From NCBI RefSeq assembly GCF_028640845.1, contig NC_080543.1:1930667-1994666 (forward strand): DNA of 64,000 bases, written 5' to 3'. Shown here piece after piece: positions 41,001 to 43,390 of this stretch (the stretch's first letter is position 1; each line of letters starts with the position of its first letter). The DNA is from Ahaetulla prasina. Taxonomy: Eukaryota > Chordata > Lepidosauria > Squamata > Colubridae. The notes below the pieces were generated by a model. That model saw only the letters and a program-made list of their open reading frames with translations. It searched no databases and was not told the origin of the DNA. Position numbers and translations under genes: made by a program.

Positions 41001-43061
41001 CTAGTTTGTTTGTTCACAAAGCGAATCAGAGGTCTGGAGGCCAATTCAAAGGAAGAATGGCTGCAGGAACCCGGTTTGTCTAAGCCAGGGGTCTGCAAAC
41101 TTGGCTCTTTTAAGACATGTGGACTTCAACTCCCAGAGTTCCTCAGCCAGCTTTGAAATCCACAAGTCTTAAAAGAGCCAAGTTTGCAGACCCCTGGTCT
41201 AGGGCAGGGATCTCCAACCTTGGCAACTTTAAGACTTGTGGACTTCAACTTCAAAGCAAAGCTGGCTGAGGAACTCTGGGAGTTTTTTTTTTTATTATTT
41301 ATTTACATTTATATCCCGCCCTTCTCCGAAGACTCAGGGCGGCTTACATTGTGTAAGGCAATAGTCTCATCCTATTTGTATATTTATATACAAAGTCAAC
41401 TTATTGCCCCCCCAACAATCTGGGTCCTCATTTTACCTACCTTATAAAGGATGGAAGGCTGAGTCAACCTTGGGCCTGGTGGGACTCGAGTGTGCAGTAA
41501 TTGCAGGCAGCTGTGTTTAATAACAGGCTATCTTACAGCCTGAGCCACACCGCGGCCCTGGCTTAAAAGAGCCAAGTTTGCAGACCCCTGGTCTAGGGCA
41601 GGGATCTCCAACCTTGGCAACTTTAAGACTTGTGGACTTCAACTTCAAAGCAAAGCTGGCTGAGGAACTCTGGGAGTTGAAATCCACAAGTCTTAAAAGA
41701 GCCAAGTTTGCAGACCTCTGGTCTAGGGCAGGGATCTCCAACCTTGGCAACTTTAAGACTTGTGGACTTCAACTTCAAAGCAAAGCTGGCTGAGGAACTC
41801 TGGGAGTTGGAGTCCACAAGTCTTAAAAGAGCCAAGTTTGCAGACCCCTGGTCTAACAGAGAAAGTCTAAGGCAGGGGTGGGATTTAGCCATTTCAGACA
41901 AACCGGCTGTTAATATTAACCTGGTTCACTGAACCAGTAGTTGCAAGGACTGGCTGACCCTGGCCACCCCACCCCTCCCAGGAGTCTCCACACAGCCCAT
42001 TTTGGATGCCAGGTAAATGCAGGGCCCGCGTGGAAGGGGCCCGCGTGAAGGCTGGACAAGGAGCAACGGATGGAAACTCATCAAGGAGAGAAACAGCCTA
42101 GAACTCCGGAGAAATTTTCTAACTGTTAGAACAACCAGTGGAACAGCTTGCCACCAGAAGTTGTAGGTGCTCCAACACTGGAGGCTTTTAAGAAGAGATT
42201 GGGCAGCCACTTGCCTGGAATGGCACAAGGGTTTCCTGCTTGAACGGGGGGTTAGATTAGATGACCTCCAAGGTCCCTTCCGGCTCTATTCTTAAATACA
42301 AGTCCCTTTTTTTCCTGGCTGGTCATAAATTTGTACAGTTGCTAAGCAAAAAAAAAAAAGCCAATTGGGGAAAACTTGATTCACTTAATAACTGCTGATT
42401 TGCTTAACAACTGCTGCAAAAATATATTTTTAAAAATCGGATCCAGTCACTCGATGGCCCCAATGTTGACCAAAATGACCTACAACTATAATTCCAGGCT
42501 CAAGAACAGTCATAAGTCGAGGGCTACTGGTAAGCAGGCTACTTCACTGGCTTCTTTCGATAGCCCAATTCCATTTTAAATTGTACTTTTTTTTTTTATC
42601 GGATTTTAGTCCTAATTTGTGTTTGGAATTCTGCGCTTTTGGCATGGCCCGTGGGCTAATCAATAAACTAACTTCTCTTGATAGCCACATCACACGATGC
42701 ACGCATTGGGATGTCTGGGTAGTTTTGCAAAATCTTAACTGGGTTAGAAAGCGGCTGATGGTGGTTTGCTTCCGTTTCCCCCTTAGTGTGCATCTTGCGG
42801 CGGAGAAAAGAGAATTGGCGGGAATACCGGGAAGCTTTGGAACTCCTGAAGGAATTTCAGAGAAATTATAAAGCCACGGTGGCCGTTTGCAACAAGGCCA
42901 ATGAATCCAGGGCAATTGGTAATGCCCAGGTTCCCAAAACTGACCTCAACCCCATCCCGAAGTTCCGAAGTCTTCCTGAGATCAAGGCGAGGAGAAAGGC
43001 GGAGGAGTCCTCCGCTCAGGCCCTTCAAGAGAAGAACGACTCCCTTCCAACCAGCCAATAA
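6887..43061 (+). CDS. XRRA1: XRRA1 (X-ray radiation resistance associated 1), complete coding span over 17 exons
   Basis: Exons: 6887-6977, 8275-8426, 9091-9162, 10470-10542, 11133-11230, 12977-13110, 14454-14552, 16486-16715, 18587-18627, 20613-20723, 26839-26932, 28330-28448, 33607-34905, 37369-37501, 38821-38936, 40761-40866, 42787-43061. All introns are GT-AG and phases agree, giving 1,080 residues. The protein has an N-terminal YKLDDG region, several leucine-rich repeats (LRELELSLN, ILDLSYNNL, LLLDDNHL, LKQLNLDKNGI, LRFLSLANNQ), an acidic Ser/Glu-rich middle and a basic, helical C-terminus. XRRA1 was named from a screen linking it to the X-ray response; its biochemical role is unclear. 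It is longer than mammalian XRRA1 (about 790 residues as I recall), chiefly because of exon 13. A second copy of the last exon lies at 44450-44721. Confidence 0.88.
6978..7259. other. Start of XRRA1 intron, unassigned
   Basis: Single-copy-looking intronic sequence; no exon or repeat recognised. Confidence 0.35.
7260..7486 (-). repeat. SINE-derived minisatellite, 3 units
   Basis: Three units of about 70-85 bp built on GGACTAGAACTCAC, TCTCCTGGTGATTGGC and AAGTCACCCA. The motif is the reverse of a tRNA-like SINE body (see 46500-46605). A LINE has inserted at 7487, and the array resumes at about 8085-8165. Confidence 0.7.
7487..8085 (-). mobile_element. Non-LTR retrotransposon 3' end (CR1/Rex1-like) inside the minisatellite
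   Basis: A 166-codon minus-strand frame includes IERVQKYFTRRVLHS, TRLEILGLENLELCRLR and WNTLPDSVV, the pattern of the C-terminal part of jockey/CR1-type reverse transcriptases. The 3' end is an ATTT-rich simple repeat (plus strand 7487-7505). Flanking SINE-derived units on both sides show it inserted into an existing array. Related sequence lies at 30832-31010 and 31425-31780. Clade assignment is uncertain. Confidence 0.7.
8275..8426 (+). CDS. XRRA1: XRRA1 coding exon 2
   Basis: 152 nt between CACTCCAG and GTGAGC. It joins exon 1 in phase 1 to give EEGAGHWQVAR, which matches the conserved EEG-GHW stretch of XRRA1, and ends in phase 0. Fifty-one residues, rich in basic and aromatic residues. 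The residues after VAR are poorly conserved relative to what I recall of mammalian XRRA1. Confidence 0.85.
8650..8988 (+). mobile_element. Sauria SINE with 9-bp target duplication
   Basis: The tRNA-like head has GGTGGCTCAGTGGCTC (A box) and CAGCGGTTCGAATCCC (B box), then TCCCGTTGCTTGTCCCAGCT, and ends in repeated ACCTTT units. These are the hallmarks of Sauria SINEs (ACA SINEs) of squamates. TCTTGTATC flanks it at 8641-8649 and 8989-8997. Orientation is the same as XRRA1, in intron 2. Confidence 0.92.
9091..9162 (+). CDS. XRRA1: XRRA1 coding exon 3
   Basis: 72 nt between TTTCCAG and GTGAGT, phase 0 at both ends. Encodes IKLHHVQTPSDLCSVN...NFAL; the PSDLC motif is shared with XRRA1. Confidence 0.88.
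9330..10367 (-). mobile_element. Tigger-like MITE split by a LINE
   Basis: The MITE starts CAGGTAGTCCTTGAC at 9330, runs to about 9672, and resumes at about 10325, ending in AAGTCGAGGGCTAACTG. The two halves rejoin sensibly around CTTAGCAGCAGAAACTC and AGAAATCTC, which probably mark the LINE target duplication. Confidence 0.75.
9674..10322 (+). mobile_element. L2-like LINE 3' end
   Basis: A 134-codon frame at 9689-10093 encodes the RT C-terminus (VQNAAARVIEG, LHWLPVAFR, FKVLVTTFKALHGLGPGYL, LWNELPPGLRQ). It is followed by a 3' UTR with CACCGCCCTGAGTCCTTCGG and an AATAATAAT tail. It is inserted inside a Tigger-like MITE. Clade (L2 versus another CR1-group lineage) was judged from motifs only. 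Confidence 0.8.
10470..10542 (+). CDS. XRRA1: XRRA1 coding exon 4
   Basis: 73 nt between TTTCGACAG and GTAAGG. Encodes ARESDFMQFDSVAYINATEN and LLTL, matching the conserved VYINASENLL stretch before the leucine-rich repeats. Leaves phase 1. Confidence 0.9.
10605..10885 (+). mobile_element. Tigger-like MITE fragment
   Basis: Shows CATGTGATCAAAAT, TTAAGTGAATCTGGCTTCCC and the closing AGACGAGGAGTAGCTGTA, a degenerate form of the family terminus. Confidence 0.55.
11133..11230 (+). CDS. XRRA1: XRRA1 coding exon 5 (leucine-rich repeat)
   Basis: 98 nt between TTCATCTAG and GTAAGT. Encodes TFRSFPGLRELELSLNGLRN then LKV...GDFPHLE; the LxxLxLxxN pattern is a leucine-rich repeat. Ends in phase 0. Confidence 0.9.
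11408..11587. repeat. GATA then AATAG microsatellite
   Basis: About 95 bp of GATA repeats pass directly into about 75 bp of GAATA (AATAG) repeats. The AATAG block abuts the 3' end of an antisense LINE fragment at 11588, the arrangement seen again at 27975 and, degenerate, at 55800. Confidence 0.95.
11588..12175 (-). mobile_element. Snake1-like CR1-group LINE 3' fragment with AATAG tail
   Basis: Antisense copy containing TTGGCCAAGTGTGATTGGAC and TACATAAAAGAAAAGATACC at its 3' end. The same sequence in sense occurs at 27612-27975 and 55465-55800. The 3' end abuts an AATAG microsatellite. I recall CR1-L3 LINEs of snakes (Snake1) reported as seeding microsatellites; the family name is an inference. 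An L2-tail fragment occupies about 11700-11775. Confidence 0.65.
12178..12420. repeat. Compound GATA/GGCA/GACA/CACT microsatellite
   Basis: Successive tracts of (GATA), (GGCA), (GACA) and (CACT) with sharp boundaries. The stepwise change of one base in the unit suggests that each tract arose from a mutated unit of the previous one. Confidence 0.92.
12420..12700 (-). repeat. SINE-derived minisatellite
   Basis: About three units with GGAACTAGAACTCACC, TCTCCTGGTGATTGGCCC and AAGTCACCCAGCC, ending in a tRNA-like SINE head (TTTCTAACCTGAAGCCTTAACC). Same family as the arrays at 7260, 35045, 45940 and 63530. Confidence 0.7.
12748..12901. mobile_element. hAT MITE with 8-bp target duplication
   Basis: Begins CAGTGGTGGGTTGTTAC and ends GTGAAACCCAGCCCTG. 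It is flanked by GTGCCTTG at 12740-12747 and 12902-12909. It contains ACCGGT-rich blocks (GGTTCGATCCGGTTC, GCGAACCGGTAGC) also found in the element at 32130-32362. Confidence 0.85.
12977..13110 (+). CDS. XRRA1: XRRA1 coding exon 6 (leucine-rich repeats)
   Basis: 134 nt between TTCCCCAG and GTAAGT. Encodes ILDLSYNNLSPEDVQSLGIL and a second repeat LKALHLTANGLSSLP. Ends in phase 2. Confidence 0.9.
13265..13402 (-). repeat. Penelope-like 3' end fragment
   Basis: Dispersed motif: in the opposite sense it reads about CCTAGTTGGGTCATGAAACG, TCTGCAAGAAAA, AAGCTCAGAGAGCACC. It occurs about fifteen times in the window, often in pairs flanking microsatellites or LTRs. I assign it tentatively to Penelope-like element termini. 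Confidence 0.4.
13403..13985 (+). mobile_element. Partial LTR (family A), sense orientation
   Basis: Begins TGTTGTGGCCCGCC and runs through a region matching, in reverse complement, the complete solo LTR at 32489-33110 (for example AAAGAGGTTTGCTGGGACTAA). The expected CA end is lost; the sequence passes into a Penelope-like fragment near 13990. Confidence 0.75.
13985..14225 (+). repeat. Penelope-like fragments flanking a CTC microsatellite
   Basis: Two copies of the GTTACCTAGTTGGGTCA...CTGCAAGA motif lie around a (CTC)n tract at 14070-14115. Confidence 0.45.
14454..14552 (+). CDS. XRRA1: XRRA1 coding exon 7 (leucine-rich repeat)
   Basis: 99 nt between CTGTCAACAG and GTAGGC, phase 2 at both ends. 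Encodes (S)WNCPKFPALEVLLLDDNHLS then DSSVFLSLANLR. The FPALE-LLLDDN repeat is strongly XRRA1-like. Confidence 0.9.
14625..14740 (+). mobile_element. CR1 fragment
   Basis: Short sense piece of the CR1 C-terminus: AGAAGCAACCTAGAACTAAG and GGAATTTCCTGACAGTGAG. Truncated at both ends, just after exon 7. Confidence 0.6.
14900..16455 (-). mobile_element. Long 3' CR1 LINE copy with RT remnants
   Basis: The longest LINE in the window, antisense in XRRA1 intron 7. Minus-strand frames encode GNYRPVSLTS, QQRFVKNNRANPFLS, the RT motif YLDFSKAFDKIDH, SGVPQGSVLGPGLF and SADDTKLAG, followed by NMSQPCAAAATKA and the CR1 tail. The catalytic (F/Y)ADD box has become SADD and the frame is broken near 16070 and 15534, so it cannot be active. 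It ends about 30 bp before the exon 8 acceptor, so the branch point region of exon 8 must lie in or next to LINE sequence. Confidence 0.9.
16486..16715 (+). CDS. XRRA1: XRRA1 coding exon 8
   Basis: 230 nt between TTCTCTCCTTAG and GTAAGG. Encodes the repeat LKQLNLDKNGIKEVPYL, then a linker with basic and proline-rich sequence (KNSPPKPPPDRSPRL) and QYSYIITQNTQDPEKT. Ends in phase 1. Confidence 0.9.
16778..16875. repeat. CCTT/CCCTT microsatellite
   Basis: (CCTT)n passes into (CCCTT)n and back to (CCTT)n, strongly strand-asymmetric (polypyrimidine on the plus strand), 50 bp after the exon 8 donor. Confidence 0.95.
17005..17200 (-). repeat. Penelope-like 3' fragments
   Basis: Contains CTCTGAGCTGGGTGGTTTTC and CATTACCAAACTAGGTAATA, the reverse form of the dispersed motif described at 13265. 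Confidence 0.4.
17455..18315. repeat. GGATA/GATA/GACA microsatellite block
   Basis: (GGATA)n, then long (GATA)n with two near-identical internal spacers (GACAAACAGGTTGATGGATG region at 17620 and 17800), then (GACA)n, a CR1 tail at 17978-18172 ending in (GTT)n, and more (GATA)n. The repeated spacers show that a segment of about 180 bp was itself duplicated. GATA-rich DNA is characteristic of snakes (Bkm-type repeats). Confidence 0.92.
17978..18172 (+). mobile_element. CR1 3' end within the GATA block
   Basis: Sense CR1 terminus: CTTAGAACTAAGGAGAAATT to GACCTCCAAGGTCCCTTCCA, then CTCTGTTG followed by about 14 GTT units. The trinucleotide expansion begins precisely at the LINE 3' end. Confidence 0.85.
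18587..18627 (+). CDS. XRRA1: XRRA1 coding exon 9 (microexon)
   Basis: 41 nt between TTTTTCAACAG and GTAAGA. Joined in phase it reads EVVFQARTPEETAR; EVVF is the conserved XRRA1 stretch at this position. Ends in phase 0. Confidence 0.82.
18866..19445 (+). mobile_element. CR1 3' end interrupted by a MITE
   Basis: The CR1 sequence GAAACTTCCTGACAGTTAGA...GGTGCTCCAA is interrupted at 18938 and resumes as TGGAGGCTTTCAAGAAGAG at about 19331. Removing the insert restores the normal CR1 order. Confidence 0.85.
18940..19328. mobile_element. Full-length Tigger-like MITE with TA target duplication (reference copy)
   Basis: 389 bp from CAGGTAGTCCTCAACTTA to CCAGGACTACCTG, flanked by TA on both sides (18938-18939 and 19329-19330) inside a CR1 element. 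A TA duplication and CAGG...CCTG inverted termini fit the Tc1/mariner-pogo group; the CAGGTA start recalls Tigger. No coding capacity. The interior carries sub-terminal inverted GTTAAGTGA/TCACTTAAC motifs. Confidence 0.85.
19455..20305. repeat. GATA/GAAA compound satellite, about 850 bp
   Basis: Imperfect (GATA)n and (GAAA)n tracts with a recurring higher-order unit containing ATCATGATAGATATAGATAG and GATGAGAGAAAGAAAG, repeated about eight times. The open frames over it (SIYLSIYLS) are artefacts. Confidence 0.93.
20310..20485 (+). mobile_element. CR1 3' end
   Basis: Sense CR1 terminus directly following the GATA satellite, ending CCAAGGTCCCTTCCAGCTCT and TGTTATTC. Confidence 0.8.
20613..20723 (+). 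CDS. XRRA1: XRRA1 coding exon 10 (leucine-rich repeat)
   Basis: 111 nt between TTTCTTCCAG and GTGACC, phase 0 at both ends. Encodes ERPPSPLEDSKSPW and then LLPLPELRFLSLANNQ, an LRR of the PELRYLSLAYN type found in XRRA1. Confidence 0.9.
21266..21455 (-). repeat. Gypsy 3' LTR
   Basis: 190 bp from TGTTAAGTTCGGGAAG to TTAATACATAACA. By reading, it is identical to the LTR at 25674-25863. Target duplication GCAGG at 21261-21265 and 25864-25868. Just inside, GGGAGGGGAGGAG (minus strand) is the polypurine tract. Confidence 0.95.
25674..25863 (-). repeat. Gypsy 5' LTR
   Basis: 190 bp, TGTTAAG to ATAACA, matching the other LTR without a difference that I can see. Contains the promoter side of the element (minus orientation); TATATAA-like sequence occurs at CTTTTATATAG. 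Confidence 0.95.
26430..26800. repeat. GGA/GAA microsatellite between Penelope-like fragments
   Basis: A 190-bp purine tract (GGGA, GGA, GAA, then TAT/TAG) at 26510-26715 lies between two reverse copies of the CTCTGAGCTTGG...GTTTCATGACCCAACTAG motif. Confidence 0.85.
26839..26932 (+). CDS. XRRA1: XRRA1 coding exon 11 (leucine-rich repeat end)
   Basis: 94 nt between TTTTTTGCAG and GTACCA. Encodes IENEEDLLAVALFPSLTEL then TFYGNPFTT; VALFPSL...NPL is the XRRA1 signature closing the LRR region. Ends in phase 1. Confidence 0.9.
27150..27611 (-). mobile_element. LTR fragment (family D)
   Basis: Ends GGGCCACAACA at 27611; the opposite strand begins TGTTGTGGCCC. Matches the copy ending at 59202 over several hundred bp (for example CATAGATTTCCACTGCTCTC-like and CATCAGCCACCTCCAGACCT). 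The left terminus was not identified. Confidence 0.65.
27612..27999 (+). mobile_element. Snake1-like LINE 3' fragment with TTCTA tail
   Basis: Sense copy with TATAGAGCACTGCACACCAG and CAATCACACTTGGCCAATAA, ending in (TTCTA)5. Same family as 11588-12175 (antisense) and 55465-55815. Confidence 0.7.
28000..28240 (-). mobile_element. Tigger-like MITE fragment
   Basis: Opens CCTTGACTTATGACCACAAT and closes GTCATAAGTTGAGGACTCC; the interior is deleted. Confidence 0.5.
28330..28448 (+). CDS. XRRA1: XRRA1 coding exon 12
   Basis: 119 nt between CTTCCCCAAG and GTACAA. Encodes GDPPLLTSFLQNKLGIKLVR and KKVSKLEKPRVFIPIKASRE; PPLL-SFLQ-LGI-L-R-K is conserved in XRRA1. Ends in phase 0. Confidence 0.9.
28608..29812 (+). 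repeat. 78-bp satellite array derived from a hAT MITE arm (about 15 units)
   Basis: The first unit is a palindromic MITE (CAGGGGTCTTCAACC arm facing AAGGTTGGAGACCCCTG). After it, only one arm repeats: AAGCTGGCTGAGG, ACTCTGGGAGTTGAAGTCC, ACAAGTCTTAAAGGGACC, AAGGTTGGAGACCCCTGCCC. The unit is 78 bp, equal to 26 codons with no stop on either strand, which creates long false frames of 390 and 378 codons. Variants (GAGGGA/GAGGAA, CAAGG/CACGG, GCTAAG/GCAAAG) cluster in neighbouring units, as expected from local unequal exchange. Confidence 0.95.
29841..30630. mobile_element. Two adjacent Tigger-like MITEs
   Basis: The first runs from GACAGGCAGTCTTTACC to GTCCGAGGACTGCCTG (29841-30237). The second follows directly in opposite sense, beginning CGACCAAAGTGGAGCCCC and ending TTGTTGTAAGTGGAGGG. 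Termini of the second are degenerate. Confidence 0.6.
30745..31823. mobile_element. hAT MITE split by non-LTR retrotransposon sequence
   Basis: Left arm CAGAGGGTCTCCAAACTTGG to GAATTCTGGGAG (30745-30822) and right arm TTGAAGTCCTCAAGTCTTAA to TTGGAGACCCCTG (about 31780-31823) belong to one palindromic MITE. Between them lies an antisense LINE (30832-31010 and 31425-31780; YILDGHYLTDDPHPF, YKTFARPILEYSSPVWNP) related to 7487-8085. The LINE itself is interrupted by about 415 bp containing a TTTCGACGAAGTCTCATTCG motif of Penelope-like type. Confidence 0.7.
30935..31000. repeat. TATA-rich dinucleotide repeat
   Basis: Three (AT)n runs separated by AAGC, within the LINE 3' UTR. Confidence 0.85.
31824..32129. 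other. Unassigned intron 12 stretch with a Penelope-like fragment
   Basis: 31830-32030 holds no recognised feature apart from a repeated TTAAGGGGAC. 32040-32115 is a reverse Penelope-like motif. Confidence 0.35.
32130..32362. mobile_element. hAT-type MITE with ACCGGTTC blocks
   Basis: Reads GATGGGTTTCAGATTTTTTT at the left and GCTGAAACCTACCTCTG at the right, imperfect inverted ends. Interior blocks CTACCGGTTCTCC recur. Related in style to 12748-12901. Target duplication not resolved. Confidence 0.55.
32489..33110 (-). mobile_element. Solo LTR (family A) with 5-bp target duplication
   Basis: 622 bp from TGTTCTGATCTAGG to GCAGGCCACAACA, flanked by GATAT at 32484-32488 and 33111-33115. Family copies: 13403-13985 (opposite orientation) and 55938-57588. 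The copy is intact end to end with no internal region. Confidence 0.9.
33140..33470 (+). repeat. Three tandem Penelope-like motifs
   Basis: Copies at 33155, 33275 and 33410, each with GTT(A/C)CCTAGTTGGGTC and CTGCAAGAAAACCAC (or a variant), separated by (CTT/CTC/GTT) simple repeats. Confidence 0.5.
33607..34905 (+). CDS. XRRA1: XRRA1 coding exon 13, giant acidic exon
   Basis: 1,299 nt (433 codons) between GTCTCTCTAG and GTGGGT, phase 0 at both ends. It opens with IKSRLPKIRKQP, as in other XRRA1 proteins, and closes with EPIFITQ. Between them is low-complexity Ser/Pro/Glu-rich sequence with Glu runs (GPEEEEEEEGEEEEG near 34225, SSEEEEEEEE near 34567) and a loose repeating theme of SxEExLxxxVPLxxS. 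A TQT tripeptide (34723-34731) lies in DLSTQTSS. The frame is fully open and richer in A/C third positions than the introns. Its length greatly exceeds the equivalent mammalian region as I recall it. Probably disordered. Confidence 0.9.
34935..35040 (-). mobile_element. Tigger-like MITE terminus
   Basis: ACAGGTAGTCCTCAACTTAT starts 30 bp after the exon 13 donor; truncated after TGCCACAGCTGTTAA. Confidence 0.6.
35045..36860 (-). repeat. 67-bp minisatellite amplified from a SINE body (about 25 units)
   Basis: Two or three diverged units are followed by a very homogeneous block of 67-bp units (CCTAAAGTGGGACTAGAACT, CCCCATCTCCTGGTGATCGG, CCCAAAATCACCCACATTGT, TTCCATT). Variants such as GGAACTAG and CACAATC recur at intervals of several units, and there is one 4-bp deletion near 36618. 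The end (36790-36860) is a diverged unit plus a tRNA-like SINE head, indicating the source. The homogeneous core implies recent expansion in intron 13. Confidence 0.95.
36990..37245 (+). mobile_element. CR1 3' end with nested hAT MITE
   Basis: CR1 tail from CAGCTTCCTTCCAGAAGTTG to CTCCGAGGTCCCTTCCG. Inside, 37109-37199 is a shortened palindromic MITE (CAGGGGCCTCCAACC ... GGTTGGAGACCTCTG) flanked by AACTAGAA and GACTAGAA, an 8-bp target duplication with one change. Confidence 0.8.
37369..37501 (+). CDS. XRRA1: XRRA1 coding exon 14
   Basis: 133 nt between GGGGGGCAAG and GTAAGT. Encodes VEESLDSRRSRLNLGKVTLN and LRGYEELLGGDPGSDFVEPK; GYEELL...P-F-EPKG is conserved XRRA1 sequence. The acceptor is AAG with G-rich sequence before it, but the pyrimidine tract upstream (TTTTTCCCGCTTTCCTTCTC) is good. 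Ends in phase 1. Confidence 0.88.
37755..38372. mobile_element. MITE with terminal GTATTTT...AAAATAC inverted repeats and internal tandem repeats
   Basis: Left end CGTATTTTTTCGGAGTATAA, right end TTATACTCCAGAAAATACGG, with paired GGTGCATCTTATAC/GTGCGTCTTATACTCC blocks. The centre (37860-38180) is a tandem array of about 30 bp units around GAGCTTCAGAAAAAAAGCCC. Superfamily not determined. Confidence 0.7.
38540..38740 (-). repeat. Penelope-like fragments
   Basis: Two reverse copies of the GTTTC-A-GACCCAGCTAGGGAACA type motif at 38580 and 38695. Confidence 0.4.
38821..38936 (+). CDS. XRRA1: XRRA1 coding exon 15
   Basis: 116 nt between TTGAACCAG and GTCGGG. Encodes GIQQNVQALEKALRYPLVYR and KARLDSYQKPYVSAKKK, conserved with the IQ-NAQAL...P-L---QKPYV block of XRRA1. 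The donor GTCGGG is weak. Ends in phase 0. Confidence 0.88.
39055..39300. mobile_element. Tigger-like MITE remnants
   Basis: Scattered matches (AGTCATTAAGTGGAGCCATT; TGTTTTGCTCG) to the family; boundaries unclear. Confidence 0.35.
39306..39441. mobile_element. Intact palindromic hAT MITE with 8-bp target duplication
   Basis: 136 bp, an almost perfect hairpin: CAGGGGTCTCCAACCTTGG and CCACGGTTGGAGACCTCTG arms, with AACTCCCAGAGTTCCTCAGC facing GCTGAGGAACTCTGGGAGTT in the centre. Flanks GTTCAGTG (39298-39305) and GTTTAGTG (39442-39449). This is the reference form of the MITE from which both 78-bp satellites derive. Confidence 0.9.
39500..39874. mobile_element. Tigger-like MITE
   Basis: From GCAGGGCATCCTCAACTTAC to GTCAAGGACTACCTG; interior in the expected order. 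Confidence 0.65.
39995..40735 (-). mobile_element. Two head-to-tail CR1 3' ends
   Basis: Antisense CR1 tails at about 39995-40415 and 40418-40735, each starting (plus strand) with ...AGAGTTGGAAGGGACCTT(A/G)GA. The second ends 25 bp before exon 16, so its sequence supplies much of the exon 16 acceptor region. Confidence 0.8.
40761..40866 (+). CDS. XRRA1: XRRA1 coding exon 16
   Basis: 106 nt between TTCCACACAG and GTAAGG. Encodes VLRVPAPKPRKTRMERLEEI and LLDLRKPRNIVHIPLG; it matches the P-PKKTR-L-DI--LR-PRNI---PLG end region of XRRA1. Ends in phase 1, compatible with either copy of the terminal exon. Confidence 0.9.
41085..41870. mobile_element. Cluster of hAT MITE arms with a nested SINE
   Basis: Alternating arms CAGGGGTCTGCAAACTTGGC and CAGGGATCTCCAACCTTGGC form several rearranged MITEs. 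At 41285-41570 an antisense tRNA-derived SINE (same family as 1859-2120) interrupts one arm after CTGAGGAACTCTGGGAG. These MITE arms supplied the left breakpoint of the duplication that follows. Confidence 0.8.
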
Positions 43062-43318
43062 AAGAGATCCCACCTAGTTTGGCGGGCCGTAACCTACCTA
43101 CCTGTTGTAGAAGATCTTCAAGTACGACGTGGCCTCCTGGAGAACTTTTGCTGAAAGAAGCTGCAGCTGATGGAGCAGTGATGACCCATGGTCCTATCTA
43201 CCCCATGGAGGAGACACCATCCTTGTTTCCACGACTCCATAGACTTGAACAGGGGTCTCCAACCTTGGTCCCTTTAAGACTTGTGGACTTCAACTCCCAG
43301 AGTTCCTCAGCCAGCTTT
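41655..43318. repeat. Tandem duplication, copy 1 (1,664 bp, contains XRRA1 terminal exon A)
   Basis: Copy 1 matches 43319-44978 almost base for base, at offset 1,664 falling to 1,660 after the splice acceptor. It contains MITE arms, a CR1 tail (42060-42290), a Tigger-like fragment (42285-42520), the terminal exon and its 3' flank. Confidence 0.95.
42787..43061 (+). CDS. XRRA1: XRRA1 terminal coding exon, copy A
   Basis: 275 nt from CCCCCTTAG to a TAA stop. Joined to exon 16 in phase 1 it encodes VCILRRRKENWREYREALEL then LLKEFQ and a basic/polar tail ending NDSLPTSQ. The Y-EA--LLKEFQ helix is conserved in XRRA1. AATAAA at 43058-43063 overlaps the stop codon, so a cleavage signal sits immediately at the end of the frame. 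Copy B differs by one codon. Confidence 0.88.
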
Positions 43319-43390
43319 GCTGGCTGAGGAACTCTGGGAGTTGAAATCCACAAGTCTTAAAAGAGCCAAGTTTGCAGACCTCTGGTCTAG
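43248..43390. mobile_element. Chimeric hAT MITE at the duplication junction
   Basis: The left arm is the CAGGGGTCTCCAACCTTGGT CCCTTT type (as at 44912), the right arm is the AAAAGAGCCAAGTTTGCAGA type (as at 41700). The switch occurs in the shared GGCTGAGGAACTCTGGGAGTTGAA-type core. The intact parent at the end of copy 2 has matching arms and a GACTTGAA target duplication. Confidence 0.88.
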
